64,000 bases of DNA from JBGCEZ01 sp045106735 (lineage in GTDB: Bacteria > Planctomycetota > Phycisphaerae > Phycisphaerales > SM1A02): the NCBI GenBank assembly GCA_045106735.1, contig JBGCEZ010000058.1:183330-247329 (forward strand), in the 5' to 3' direction. The translations under genes were made by a program, and so were the position numbers. Below the pieces are notes generated by a model, which saw nothing but the letters and a program-made list of their open reading frames with translations, was not told the origin of the DNA and made no database searches. Every line of letters begins with the position of its first letter. Position 1 is the first letter of the stretch. Shown one piece after another: positions 38,754 through 48,151 of the stretch.

Positions 38754-39257
38754 TCAGTCGTCCGGCGGCCGGGCGACGGCGCTGAACGTGGCCGCCCGTG
38801 GATCCATCGGCGGTGGCCCGAGGCCGGCGGCGCCGCCGAGCGATTGCCCGAGCGCCCCGGTCACTTCCGCGGCCGGCACGGTGACCGCGGCGTCGACCCC
38901 GGTCAGTGGTCCGTCAACCGCGGCCAGTTCTTGGTCAATTTTTCGTTCGGTCACGTCGATCACGATCGCCCGACCGTCGAGCAGCATGACCGCGCGGCGG
39001 GCCCCCGCTCGCTCGGCTTGGTCGGTGGCCGAGGCCAAGCGTTCGAATTGATCTTCGTTGAGTGCCGGCTCAATGAGCGTGCCGTCGGCCAGCGTGAGGG
39101 CCTCGTCACTCCGCAGCGATCCGTCGGCCACCAGGGCGAGGAGATCACCGAAGCCTGCGCCGGAGACGTCTGGCCGCGGCGCGGACCGGGGCCCGGGGCC
39201 GCCGCGGCGAACGGCCGGTTCAAGACGACGGAGAAGATCAGCAGGGTCGATGGTCAT
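38754..39257 (-). CDS. flagellar operon protein (TIGR02530-like)
   Basis: 167 residues between flgD and flgE, the position of the small 'flagellar operon protein' of Firmicutes and others. The core (LNEDQFERLASATDQAERAG then AVMLLDGRAIVIDVTERKI) fits the family pattern of helix plus two strands. Both ends are Gly/Pro/Ala-rich and look disordered. Role unknown, presumably in hook assembly. The assignment rests on position and a loose pattern. Confidence 0.65.
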   Translation of the reverse strand: MTIDPADLLRRLEPAVRRGGPGPRSAPRPDVSGAGFGDLLALVADGSLRSDEALTLADGTLIEPALNEDQFERLASATDQAERAGARRAVMLLDGRAIVIDVTERKIDQELAAVDGPLTGVDAAVTVPAAEVTGALGQSLGGAAGLGPPPMDPRAATFSAVARPPDD

Positions 39258-39387
39258 GGTGACGGGACGGTGCCTTGGAAGCGTTGGGAAAGTGCGCGAT
39301 CACGCAGAACGGGCGGTGGAACGATGCGTCGAGGACTGCCTCAAGCGCGAAGCCAGTCGGCTGGACCGCACGGGCCTGGTTCGCTGG

Positions 39388-39843
39388 TTACGGAGCATCT
39401 GGCCGATCCGGGAACGCGCTCGGGTTCACCACTTCCTGCAGGTTCTCAAGACTGACTTCGCTTCCGTCGTCCAGCCCGAGCATGATCTGGTCGCCGCGGC
39501 GAGCGGCCGAGACCACCCAACCTTCGGCGGGGTTGAAGTCATTGGTGCGACCGGTGACGTACGTCCCGATCAGACCGCCGGCGGTCGAGAGCTGGTTCTC
39601 GGTCACGAGCGACTGGATGTTCGAGGTCAGCTCGAGGTCGGACTCGATCTGGCGGATCGAATTGAGCTGCTCGAGCAACGCCTTGGTATCGCTGGGCTGC
39701 AGCGGATCTTGGTTCTGCAGCTCGGTGAAGATGATGCGAATGAACTCTTCACTGTTCAGCTCGCTGTACCGGCTGGGCGTCGAGGACGCCACCGGATCCG
39801 TGAGCTGGGAAGTGGTCAAGGCGGCTCCGCTGATGGCACTCAT
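39388..39843 (-). CDS. flgD: flagellar hook capping/scaffold protein FlgD
   Basis: 151 residues. The N-terminal scaffold signature SEEFIRIIFTELQNQDPLQP followed by TKALLEQLNSIRQIE is unmistakable. It caps the growing hook. It lacks most of the C-terminal beta domain found in enteric FlgD (about 230 residues), like the short Gram-positive forms. It overlaps the fliK stop by 4 bases (ATGA). Confidence 0.93.
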   Translation of the reverse strand: MSAISGAALTTSQLTDPVASSTPSRYSELNSEEFIRIIFTELQNQDPLQPSDTKALLEQLNSIRQIESDLELTSNIQSLVTENQLSTAGGLIGTYVTGRTNDFNPAEGWVVSAARRGDQIMLGLDDGSEVSLENLQEVVNPSAFPDRPDAP

Positions 39844-41582
39844 GAGAACTGCTCTCCGAAGATCCGGGCAAAGGCGCGAAGCGCCTCGGCCGTCGAGGCC
39901 GTGAATCCGCGATCGTCCCGGCGGTCCTCCGCCGATTCGTCGCCGCGGCCACGGGATTCACCGCCGGCCGCATCGCTGTCGGAACCTTGCGGCGTGTCAT
40001 CGCCGGTCCCGTCGGTCGCCGCTGGCGTCTCCGACGCCGAGCGGTTCGTGCGGGCGGTGGAGGAATCTCCGGCCGCCGACACCTCATCGGCCGCGGTTGG
40101 ACCGCTGACCTTCAGGGAATCCACTTGCAAGCCGCGTGCCTCAAGTGCTCCGCGCAGGGAATCAATCTGCCCGCTGAGGTGCTCCCGGGCCGCCGACGTA
40201 CTCGTGGCGAATTCGGCCGTCACCCGCCCCTGATCGATCGACATGCGGATTTTCAGGTCGCCCAGGTCCCCGGGATTGAGCCGCATGGTCATGCTTCCAC
40301 CGCGCCGGCCGAGCATCAAACTCATGCCTCGAATCGCTTGCTGGCCCACGGCTTCACCGTCGGCCGCGAGCGCGAATCCTGCGCCGGCGGCGGCGGTTGG
40401 TGCGCCCGAAGCGCTGGTGCCGCTCGGTTGAGCGGCGACCCCGGCGGCGGCGGGACTGGCCGTCGACGGTGACGTGGACGGCGCGGCGGACGATGCGGAG
40501 CCGGTTGCCGTGGTGGCGGATGTTGCGGCGGGGGCCGATCCATTGGCCGAGGTCGCGGTCGAGAGCGAGGTCGACGAGGTGGACGAGGTGACGCTTCCCG
40601 CGGCCGCGGCCGCGACGCCAGCGGTCGTTGCCCTGGCCACCGAGCCGGAGTCGGACACCCCACGACCAGCCGCACGGTCGTTCGCTCGCCCCGTTCGCTG
40701 CTCGCCGCGACCCGCTTCGCGCCGGGATGCCTCTCGCTCGGCGGGCGACGCTCCGTGGCCCGCCACGCGGTCTTGGATTGCCCGTCGATACGCCGAGTCG
40801 ACCGCGTCCGAGCCGGAGCTCGCTCGCGGGGCCTCGGCCGCGTTCTGGGCCGCACTGGTGGCATTGGACGCGCCGTTGGCCGCCTCGGCTCCGGGGGAGA
40901 CGGTGCTGGGGGCGGCGACTGCGTTGTTCGTGGCGGTCGCCGCGTCGGCGGTCGCCCGGGCCAGCGGCGCGTCGGCCCGTGCTGCCGCGGCATCGCCAGG
41001 CCGGACGGCAGCGTGGTCGGCGGCCTGGGCGTGGGTGGCCTCGCCCGTGGCGTTTCGAGCCGCCTGCAGACCGGCGGGGTCGAGGACGGGACCAGTCTGA
41101 AGGTCGCCGGCGACATCGCCGCTGGGGTCGATGGATGCTGTCTCTACGCGGACGCGACCGGTTTCGGCCACCGCCGCGGCGGCGACGCCGGGATCGACGA
41201 TGGATCCCTCGGCCCACGCCTCAAACGCACCAGGTTCAATGGTCACGATCGGAACGGCCGCTTCGTCGGCGGCCGACGCATCCTCGCCCCCGGCGTCTGC
41301 CTGGGCGTCGTCGTCGGCTGAAGTCTCGCCGTCACCAGTTTCGTTGGGCTTGTCGGCGGCATCGACGGAATCGGCCTCGTCCGCCGCGTCGTCCGATCCG
41401 ACATCTTGCGCGTCGGCCGCGTCGTCCACGCGCGAGTCGCGCCGTCGCTGCGCTGAATCCAGCGCCTCGCGGAACCGTCCCGGCTCGGCCGGCGTGGCCA
41501 AGGCCGACGCGGGGCCGCCCAAGGCGGTCATCGTCGGCAGCAGAATCTCACCCGTCAGGTTGGTCGAGAGGAGGTTGCTCAT
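39840..41582 (-). CDS. fliK: flagellar hook-length control protein FliK
   Basis: 580 residues from the ATG at 41582. The C-terminal domain (GGSMTMRLNPGDLGDLKIRM then VEFA-like VTAEFATSTSAAREHL) is the conserved FliK domain that switches export specificity. The N-terminal 450 residues are a disordered Ala/Asp/Thr/Ser ruler. It starts inside the end of the upstream motE-like gene (35-base overlap). Confidence 0.92.
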   Translation of the reverse strand: MSNLLSTNLTGEILLPTMTALGGPASALATPAEPGRFREALDSAQRRRDSRVDDAADAQDVGSDDAADEADSVDAADKPNETGDGETSADDDAQADAGGEDASAADEAAVPIVTIEPGAFEAWAEGSIVDPGVAAAAVAETGRVRVETASIDPSGDVAGDLQTGPVLDPAGLQAARNATGEATHAQAADHAAVRPGDAAAARADAPLARATADAATATNNAVAAPSTVSPGAEAANGASNATSAAQNAAEAPRASSGSDAVDSAYRRAIQDRVAGHGASPAEREASRREAGRGEQRTGRANDRAAGRGVSDSGSVARATTAGVAAAAAGSVTSSTSSTSLSTATSANGSAPAATSATTATGSASSAAPSTSPSTASPAAAGVAAQPSGTSASGAPTAAAGAGFALAADGEAVGQQAIRGMSLMLGRRGGSMTMRLNPGDLGDLKIRMSIDQGRVTAEFATSTSAAREHLSGQIDSLRGALEARGLQVDSLKVSGPTAADEVSAAGDSSTARTNRSASETPAATDGTGDDTPQGSDSDAAGGESRGRGDESAEDRRDDRGFTASTAEALRAFARIFGEQFS

Positions 41583-42291
41583 CGGACGGTTGCTCCGGCG
41601 CGTTCTCGGGTGCCGGCGATGGCCGGTCGAGACGCCGAAGGTCTTCGAGCAATCCGCTTGCCAATCCACGCTCTTCTGGCGTCTTGAACTCAGCCAGAAT
41701 CTTCGCCGCCGTTCGTGTCGGCAACGCGTCGAGGTAACGCACGACCTGGGCCCGGTCCCCGCCGGCGATGATCTCGACCATCATGGCCTTGGAATCCTTG
41801 GGCTTCAGCGTTCCGTAGAGCTTCACCGCCTTGGCGAATTGTTCGTCCGAACGACGCTCAGCTTCGGCCGCGATCGAGTCCAACCACGCCTGCCGTTCGG
41901 CTTCAAAGTCTCGGCGATCCGACTCGAGTTGGCCGACGCGGAGTGAGAGTTCGGACTGCCGTTCGCGCACCTCCTGCCGAACAAGCTGGATCTGCTGCGC
42001 GGCGACGTCTTCCGAGAGGTCGTCGGCCATGATGCGTTCGGCCGCCGGCAAGGGTGGATTCTCTCGCAGGGCCGCTTCGCGGGCCTCGACGTCCGCGGCG
42101 TCGGATTCGGCTTGGGCCGCGACTTGGGCCGCTTCCGCCTCCGCCAGGGTGGGGGCGAGGATCCTCCGGACGTCCCGCAGCCGCTCCACGCTCAGTCGAT
42201 CCGTCTGGCCGAGCCAGGCTCCGAATCCGAGCACGGCCAACAGGTTCACGACGGCGATGAACGCCACACCATTCCAGATGGTTCGCATCAT
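41548..42291 (-). CDS. MotE-like flagellar protein (single span, coiled coil, MgtE_N-like)
   Basis: 247 residues. One N-terminal membrane span (VAFIAVVNLLAVLGFGAWL), a long coiled coil (about 90-150), then KLYGTLKPKDSKAMMVEIIA and AAKILAEFKTPEERG, the MgtE-N-like module shared by MotE stator chaperones and FliG-like proteins. Its place between fliJ and fliK fits the protein seen there in many bacteria. The ATG overlaps the fliJ stop (ATGA). Confidence 0.8.
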   Translation of the reverse strand: MMRTIWNGVAFIAVVNLLAVLGFGAWLGQTDRLSVERLRDVRRILAPTLAEAEAAQVAAQAESDAADVEAREAALRENPPLPAAERIMADDLSEDVAAQQIQLVRQEVRERQSELSLRVGQLESDRRDFEAERQAWLDSIAAEAERRSDEQFAKAVKLYGTLKPKDSKAMMVEIIAGGDRAQVVRYLDALPTRTAAKILAEFKTPEERGLASGLLEDLRRLDRPSPAPENAPEQPSDEQPPLDQPDG

Positions 42292-42932
42292 CGGTTCAAT
42301 TCCTCGACCTCGGGATCGATGACGCCCAGTGTGGGCGTCGGTTGATCGGCGTCATCGGGACGGCTGGGACCGACCGATCCGCCGGACGCGTTGAACCCAT
42401 CGGGCGCGTTGGGCGCTCCGGACGCGTCGGGCACGTCGAACGCGTCAAACGCGTCAAACGCGTCAGATCCGTCGTGCTCGCCGGACGCCGCCTGTCCGCG
42501 GCGCCAGGTCTCGGTCGCGATCTCGTCCAATTCGATGGCTTCGCGGCGCGCCTGCTCCCGCTTCCACGCCTCAAGCCGTGTTTCTCGGAGCTTCTCGATC
42601 ACCCGCCGCTCGCGAGCCGCCTCGACCAATCGGGTCCGGGCCGCTTCGAGTTCTTGGTGGACGCCGTACAGCTTCACGGCCAAGCGTCCGGCTTGCCGCA
42701 TCGCCCCGAGTCCGGTTGCCGCCCGGCCACGCAGCGCCCGCATGTCGATCGCCCCGACCATCGTCCCCCGCTGGTGTTCCTGCGATTCCAGAATCAACCC
42801 TTGCTGTTGCCGGATCGCATCCTCAAGCTCGCGGCGCACGGTCTCGATCGACTCGACTTCGCGCCGCCGGACCGACTCCACTGCTTCGCGCTGGCGCAGC
42901 ACCGGATCCAATGGGAACTGGAAGCCCTTCAT
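42288..42932 (-). CDS. fliJ: flagellar export protein FliJ
   Basis: 214 residues. MKGFQFPLDPVLRQREAVE starts the two-helix coiled coil typical of FliJ, which couples the FliI ATPase ring to FlhA. The last 65 residues are an unusual Asp/Ala/Phe/Pro-rich tail, partly encoded by a 9-base repeat. It lies between fliI and the motE-like gene, as expected. Confidence 0.85.
   Translation of the reverse strand: MKGFQFPLDPVLRQREAVESVRRREVESIETVRRELEDAIRQQQGLILESQEHQRGTMVGAIDMRALRGRAATGLGAMRQAGRLAVKLYGVHQELEAARTRLVEAARERRVIEKLRETRLEAWKREQARREAIELDEIATETWRRGQAASGEHDGSDAFDAFDAFDVPDASGAPNAPDGFNASGGSVGPSRPDDADQPTPTLGVIDPEVEELNR
42440..42466. repeat. in-gene array, 9-base unit x 3, in fliJ
   Basis: ACGCGTCA(A/G) three times, encoding the repeated DAF tripeptide of the FliJ tail. 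The unit keeps frame. Confidence 0.75.
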
Positions 42933-42984
42933 GGCGATGCCGCAGCGCGTGCGGCTCCGGTGAATGGATCAGGGCAGCCGCGCA

Positions 42985-44322
42985 TCATTGAAGCCGAGCT
43001 CCTGCCGTCGTCCTGCCGGCGGCGATCTCGACCATTCGGCGACACGTCTCCGGATACGCACTGCCGTCACCCGACGATTGACGCAGGAAGTCTTCGATGA
43101 ACGGTTCACGTTCCCGGGCCAGGTCGACGAGCGGGTCGCTGCCGGATTGGTACGCCCCGATTCCGATCAGTTCTTCCTTGGCTGCCAGGGCGGCCAGCAT
43201 CGACCGGACCCGATCCCGGGCCACGCGATGGGCATCATCGATCACCTGGTCGGCAACCCGCGAGATGGAATCAAGGACGTCAATCGCCGGATAGCGCCCG
43301 GCCCCGGCCATCGCGCGGGACAACGTGATGTGCCCGTCGAGAATGCCGCGGACGGCGTCCGAGACCGGCTCGTTCAAATCATCGCCTTCGACCAGCACGG
43401 TGTAGATGCCGGTGATCGACCCACGTCCCGCAACCGGGCCGGCGCGTTCGAGCAGCCGCGGCAGCATGGCGAACATGGACGGCGGATATCCGCGGGTGGC
43501 CGGCGGCTCGCCGGCGGTCAATCCAATCTGCCGCTGCGCCTGGGCCAGGCGGGTCACAGAATCCATCATCAGCATGACGTCGGCGCCCATGTCCCGGAAA
43601 TGTTCGGCGATCGCCGTGGCGGCCAAGGCGGCGCGCACCCGCATCACCGGCGATTCGTCTCCGGTTGATGCCACGACAATGGAGCGGGCGCGGCCTTCGG
43701 CGCCGAGTGCGTGCTCAAGAAAGTCAATCACTTCGCGACCGCGCTCGCCAACCAGCGCGATCACGTTGACGTCCGCGCTCGTGTTCCGCGCGATCTGCGA
43801 GAGCAAGGTGGACTTGCCGACGCCCGGGCCGGCGAACACGCCGATACGCTGGCCTCGGCCGAGGGTCAACAGTCCGTCGATGCAGCGGATGCCGGTGGCG
43901 AGCGGCTCAACGATTGGCGCTCGCTGCATCGCCCCCATCGGCGGCGGCGCGATGGGACGCGGAACGGTCGACGCGAAACCCGGGCCCCCGTCAATCGGCT
44001 GGCCCATCGCGTCGACCACTCGCCCGATGAGTTCGAGTCCCACGCCGACCACGCCCCCCAGTCGGTCGGCCCGTACCGTCGCCCCCGGGCGGACGGCCGC
44101 ATTCTCATCGAGCAGCATCACGATGGACGTGGAGCCGTCGAAACCAACGATCTCGCCACGGGCCGAGGGACCGGGCGGGGCTTCGACGTGCACCACCGTG
44201 CCGACCGGAAGCGGCAAGTCGCGGACGTGCAACGCGAGACCCCGGAGGCTGGACACCGAGCCGCGGATGTTTCGCCCCTCCAGCCAGGGAAGCTGAGCCA
44301 GGGCTGATTCGGGTGATGTCAT
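42985..44322 (-). CDS. fliI: flagellum-specific ATPase FliI
   Basis: 445 residues. Walker A AGPGVGKS (164-171), then VIALVGERGREVIDFLEHAL and the Walker B VMLMMDSVTRLAQAQR, characteristic of the F1-beta-like export ATPase. It powers substrate unfolding at the flagellar export gate with FliH and FliJ. Its start overlaps the fliH stop by 4 bases. Confidence 0.96.
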   Translation of the reverse strand: MTSPESALAQLPWLEGRNIRGSVSSLRGLALHVRDLPLPVGTVVHVEAPPGPSARGEIVGFDGSTSIVMLLDENAAVRPGATVRADRLGGVVGVGLELIGRVVDAMGQPIDGGPGFASTVPRPIAPPPMGAMQRAPIVEPLATGIRCIDGLLTLGRGQRIGVFAGPGVGKSTLLSQIARNTSADVNVIALVGERGREVIDFLEHALGAEGRARSIVVASTGDESPVMRVRAALAATAIAEHFRDMGADVMLMMDSVTRLAQAQRQIGLTAGEPPATRGYPPSMFAMLPRLLERAGPVAGRGSITGIYTVLVEGDDLNEPVSDAVRGILDGHITLSRAMAGAGRYPAIDVLDSISRVADQVIDDAHRVARDRVRSMLAALAAKEELIGIGAYQSGSDPLVDLAREREPFIEDFLRQSSGDGSAYPETCRRMVEIAAGRTTAGARLQ

Positions 44323-45404
44323 GCCGCGCGCTCCAGGTCCTCATCGCCTTCGTTGCCGATGGAACCGGCGTCGCCAGCGTCGAGCGGTGCGTCGAGTGAC
44401 GTGTCGAGCGAGGCGTCGAGTGAGGCGTCGAGGGCGGGATCCAGCGGCGACGTCGGCTGATCATCGATGGTCCGATCCGGAGCCAGTTCCGCCACCAGGG
44501 CCGAGAGCGCGTCGGTCACGGTGCCGGCGTCGGCGGCGTCGCCATCCAGTGTGATCGCTTCTGACGCAACGCTCGTGCTGTCACCGTGAAGCGTGTTCCG
44601 CTCGGACTCCGCTTCGACTTCGGCTTCGAGATCGGCTTCGATCTCAGCTTCGATCTCAGCTTCGATCTCGGCTCCGAGCTCGGCCTCAGCGTCGGTCTTG
44701 GCCCCCTTCGCATCGCCGACGAGTGACGTCACGATCCGGTCAAGTTGCACGCCGATGCGCGCGTCGATCGTGCCTTCGCCGCTCCGCACCACGCAACCGG
44801 CGCGATCCACGCCCGCATCGGGCACGAGCGTCATGCGGGCCGCGGCGGCGGTTCGCTCTCGGAGCGAGGGGATGGCGGCTTCGATCGTTTCCACGTCGTG
44901 GGGATGCAGTCGCACTTCCACCGCACGCGGTGCGATCAGCAACTCGAGGGCCGCGGCGACCTGATCGACGACCATTGACGGATCGGCGTCGACCGCGCGG
45001 TGCAGAATGCGTTCGGCGACCGCCAGCCCCAGGCGCGTTGCATCGGTCGAGGCCGCGGCAAGATCCGCGTCCATTCGTGACGCCCACGCTGCCGTCGCGG
45101 CGTCGAGAGCGGCGGCCAGCGCTTCAAGCCGCGGCGTCCACTCTTCGATCGACTGCTGTCGTCCTTCGACCAATCCGGCTTCGAGACCTTCGGCTTCTCC
45201 GGCCGCCCGGCCTTCGACCGCCGCGTCGGCATGCAATTGCTCGGCCTTGATCTGGGCATCGGCCCCGGCGGCGGAAACGATCGCCTCGGCTCTGCGTTCG
45301 GCTTCGGCGATGATCGCTTCTCCCTGTCGCTCCAAGTCGCCCAGGTCAAGAACGATCGCGCCTTCAACTTGTCCGGCGGTCAACCCGCCCTTGATCAATG
45401 CCAC
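44319..45404 (-). CDS. fliH: FliH-like export ATPase regulator with repeat-rich C-terminal extension
   Basis: 361 residues, GTG start. The first 230 match FliH: a coiled coil (LERQGEAIIAEAERRAEAIV) and the C-terminal V-ATPase E-like domain (RLGLAVAERILHRAVDADPS and VRLHPHDVETIEAA). It binds and restrains FliI. Residues about 235-361 are an added acidic tail made of 12-base repeats. It lies between fliG and fliI as usual. Confidence 0.86.
   Translation of the reverse strand: MALIKGGLTAGQVEGAIVLDLGDLERQGEAIIAEAERRAEAIVSAAGADAQIKAEQLHADAAVEGRAAGEAEGLEAGLVEGRQQSIEEWTPRLEALAAALDAATAAWASRMDADLAAASTDATRLGLAVAERILHRAVDADPSMVVDQVAAALELLIAPRAVEVRLHPHDVETIEAAIPSLRERTAAAARMTLVPDAGVDRAGCVVRSGEGTIDARIGVQLDRIVTSLVGDAKGAKTDAEAELGAEIEAEIEAEIEADLEAEVEAESERNTLHGDSTSVASEAITLDGDAADAGTVTDALSALVAELAPDRTIDDQPTSPLDPALDASLDASLDTSLDAPLDAGDAGSIGNEGDEDLERAA
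44379..44438. repeat. in-gene array, 12-base unit x 5, at the fliH 3' end
   Basis: GTCGAG(T/C)GA(C/G)G(C/T)-type units encode the repeated D-A-S-L pattern near the FliH C-terminus. Confidence 0.8.
44611..44694. repeat. in-gene array, 12-base unit x 7, in fliH
   Basis: GCTTCGATCTC(A/G)-type units, seven in register with drift at the ends, encode the alternating EIEA segment of the FliH tail. Confidence 0.85.
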
Positions 45405-45406
45405 GG

Positions 45407-46441
45407 TCAGACCACCATGTCCTTGTCGGCCCCGCGGCCACTGATGACAATCTCACCGGCTTCTTCCAGTCGGCGAACCGTGTCGACCACCCGCTGCTGC
45501 GATTGTTCGACGTCGCTCATGCGGACGGGACCCATGTACTCCATGTCCTCCTTGATGAGCTCGGCCGCTCGCTGGGACATGTTGCCGAAGATCTTGTTCC
45601 GCAACTCATCGCTCGCCGTCTTCAAGGCCAAGCACAACTCGTCGTTGTCGACTTCCTTGAGAATCGCTTGGATGCCGCGATCGTTGATCAAGTTGATGTC
45701 TTCGAACACGAACATGAGCTTTCGAATGTCCTCGACCAGATCTGGATCGTCGGTCTCAATGCCTTCCAAGATCTGCTTCTCGGTCCCGCGGTCGATCAAG
45801 TTCAGAATCTCGGCCACGGTGTCGACGCCGCCGACCTTCTCGACGCTTGTCGACAGCATGTTTGACAAGCGCGTCTCAAGTCCGTGTTCTACTTCTCGGA
45901 TCACGTCTGGGTTGGTTTGATCCATCACCGCAACGCGCCGGACCACTTCGATTTGCTTCTGTTCCGGCAGGCGCGCCAGGATGTCCGACGCCTTGTGGTA
46001 TGACAAGTAGCTCATGATGAGCGCGATGGTTTGCGGGTGCTCATCTTCGATGAACGTCAACAGGTTCTCGCTCTCGGCCTTCTGCAAGAAGGCGAACGGC
46101 GTCTTCTGCACTTGCGTTTGAATCTGGCCGATGACCCGCGCCGCCATCTTGGGATCGAGGGATTGCTTGAGCAGCAACGAGGCGTATTCCATGCCGCCCT
46201 CTCGCGAACCCTCCGCCGCAAGTCGAAGCCCGTAGAACTCCTCGACGACGTCGGCGGCCAACTCGGGGCTGATCTCCCCCATGGAAGCAACAATCCGCAT
46301 GAGGTCTTCGACCTGCTCGGCGCTGAGGTGCTTCAGGACTTCCGACGCCGCTTCCTCGTCCAGGCTGATCATCAGAATGGCCGCCTTCTGCGTTCCGCGC
46401 AGATCCGCAGCCGACGTCGGCAATTTCGTTCCGTTTCGCAT
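45407..46441 (-). CDS. fliG: flagellar motor switch protein FliG
   Basis: 344 residues. The N-terminal FliF-binding domain (GTQKAAILMISLDEEAASEV), the middle EHPQ motif (EDEHPQTIALIMSYL) and the C-terminal torque helix region are all present. It forms the rotor ring that contacts MotA. It lies between fliF and fliH, with a 2-base gap to fliH. Confidence 0.96.
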   Translation of the reverse strand: MRNGTKLPTSAADLRGTQKAAILMISLDEEAASEVLKHLSAEQVEDLMRIVASMGEISPELAADVVEEFYGLRLAAEGSREGGMEYASLLLKQSLDPKMAARVIGQIQTQVQKTPFAFLQKAESENLLTFIEDEHPQTIALIMSYLSYHKASDILARLPEQKQIEVVRRVAVMDQTNPDVIREVEHGLETRLSNMLSTSVEKVGGVDTVAEILNLIDRGTEKQILEGIETDDPDLVEDIRKLMFVFEDINLINDRGIQAILKEVDNDELCLALKTASDELRNKIFGNMSQRAAELIKEDMEYMGPVRMSDVEQSQQRVVDTVRRLEEAGEIVISGRGADKDMVV

Positions 46442-46462
46442 GTCGCGGCTCCGGTGGTCGGC

Positions 46463-48151
46463 TTACTTGACGTCGGCCCGCATCCACTTGCGGATCAGGG
46501 AGGCGGCTTCTTCTGGGTCTTCGGACGCAAACGTGTTCAGGTACTCGAGCATCTGCTGCCGGCGCATCGTGTCGTCGTCAACTTCCTGGCCTTCGAGGGC
46601 GAGCGACGAGTCGCTGGCCTCGCCGACGACTTCGTCGTCCGACTCAAGTGTGGGTGGAATGCCCACGAGTTCTTCGGCCGATGGCATCGCCGGCTCGCGG
46701 CTCGCGTTCCGGACGACCATGAGCATCAAGGCCAGGCTGACGACGGCCAACAACACGACGCTGGCCGTGGTGGCAACTCCGCTGCCGATGAGATTCGACG
46801 CAAAGCCGCCCCCCACACCAACCCCCGGCATGGCGTACGCCATGTCATCGATCTCGATCGCGTCGTCGTACATGGACGCGGTGACGGTGCCACTCGCGTC
46901 GCCTCCGGCCGCGTCGGTATCGAGCAACGGCCGCAGCTTGACTTCAATGCGTCGCAGTTCATCGGCGGCGAATGCTTCGAGGACCGCAGCGTCGACCGGT
47001 GCCGGTTCGGCGCCCTCGGCCGGATCCCCCTGTCGACTCTGGTAGACGCGCCGCATCCACGTGCGGGGCACCTGGATGACCGCATTGAGTTCTTCAATCG
47101 TGCCCGCCCCCGAATACGTCAGCACTCGGGTGTTGGGAAACGCGGGCTGACTCGTGGCGTCGGCCGTGCTTTCCGTATTGGTCCGTGATCCACCGCCGGC
47201 CCCCGCCACGCGAGAAGCAACATTGGCCCGGACGCCAGGACTGCCGCCGGCGATGGGAGCGCTGCTGGTGCGATCCATGCTGCGCTCTCGCAGGACGCCC
47301 TGCCGCGGCTCATCGATCTGCGTACTGGCCGTCTGCACGCGATCTTGGTTGATGATCGCGTTGACCGCGACCTTCAAGCCAGGAATGTGACCGAGGACTT
47401 CCTCGATCTTCTCCTTCACCTCAGCCTGAGCGCTCTGCTTGATTTCCAGACCAATGATCCCGGAGGTATCCGCGACGTCGGAGCTGCCGCGGAAACTCCG
47501 CCCGGTGGTGGCGTCGGAAACGTTGACCCCAGCGGAATCAAGTCCGGCGTGGGCGTGGGCGACGAGTTGGGCGATGTCGCGGGCCTGACTTCGGCTGAGT
47601 CCCGGCGCTTCGGCCCGGAGGGTCACGGTCGCCGTCGGCTTGATCCGTGACCGGCCGATGCCCCCACCCCCGACCGGTTGGTCGATGATGACGCGGGCCG
47701 AGTCAACGCCGTCAAGAAAGCCGACCATCGTGCTCAGGGCCCGGTTCTTGGCCAAGATGTAACGACGATCTTTGGTGGCCCGGTCCAGGAAGACACTGTC
47801 GTTCTCGATGAATGCATCGAAGTCGATTTGGTCGCTGCGAATGATTTGCCGCTGCTGCAGACCGGCAAGCACTTCCAACTGCCGGCTGGCCGGGACGGTG
47901 ATCTCCGTCCCTTCGGTGCGGTGGTCGATGCCGTTCTGCCGGAGATACGAGACAACCTGGCCGCGGGTCTCGTCGTCGGCGGAGCCGCTGAGCCCGATCG
48001 GGATGTACGCCGGCTTTGCGGTGAAGAGAAACACGTACCCCAAGAGCAGCACGAGGATCACCGCGACGGTGCCAACCAATCCGCGCGTCGACGCCGGCAT
48101 CTCGCCGAATCGGGCGCGGGCAAGATCGATCAAGTCGACCAGTCGTTGCAT
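46463..48151 (-). CDS. fliF: flagellar MS-ring protein FliF
   Basis: 562 residues from the ATG at 48151, chosen for GGGAGG 8 bases upstream. Two membrane spans flank a large periplasmic part (TVAVILVLLLGYVFLF near the N-terminus, VVLLAVVSLALMLMVV near the C-terminus). The ring-building motifs (STMVGFLDGVDSARVIIDQP) and the acidic C-terminal FliG-binding tail (AASLIRKWMRAD) are present. It nucleates basal-body assembly. Confidence 0.96.
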   Translation of the reverse strand: MQRLVDLIDLARARFGEMPASTRGLVGTVAVILVLLLGYVFLFTAKPAYIPIGLSGSADDETRGQVVSYLRQNGIDHRTEGTEITVPASRQLEVLAGLQQRQIIRSDQIDFDAFIENDSVFLDRATKDRRYILAKNRALSTMVGFLDGVDSARVIIDQPVGGGGIGRSRIKPTATVTLRAEAPGLSRSQARDIAQLVAHAHAGLDSAGVNVSDATTGRSFRGSSDVADTSGIIGLEIKQSAQAEVKEKIEEVLGHIPGLKVAVNAIINQDRVQTASTQIDEPRQGVLRERSMDRTSSAPIAGGSPGVRANVASRVAGAGGGSRTNTESTADATSQPAFPNTRVLTYSGAGTIEELNAVIQVPRTWMRRVYQSRQGDPAEGAEPAPVDAAVLEAFAADELRRIEVKLRPLLDTDAAGGDASGTVTASMYDDAIEIDDMAYAMPGVGVGGGFASNLIGSGVATTASVVLLAVVSLALMLMVVRNASREPAMPSAEELVGIPPTLESDDEVVGEASDSSLALEGQEVDDDTMRRQQMLEYLNTFASEDPEEAASLIRKWMRADVK

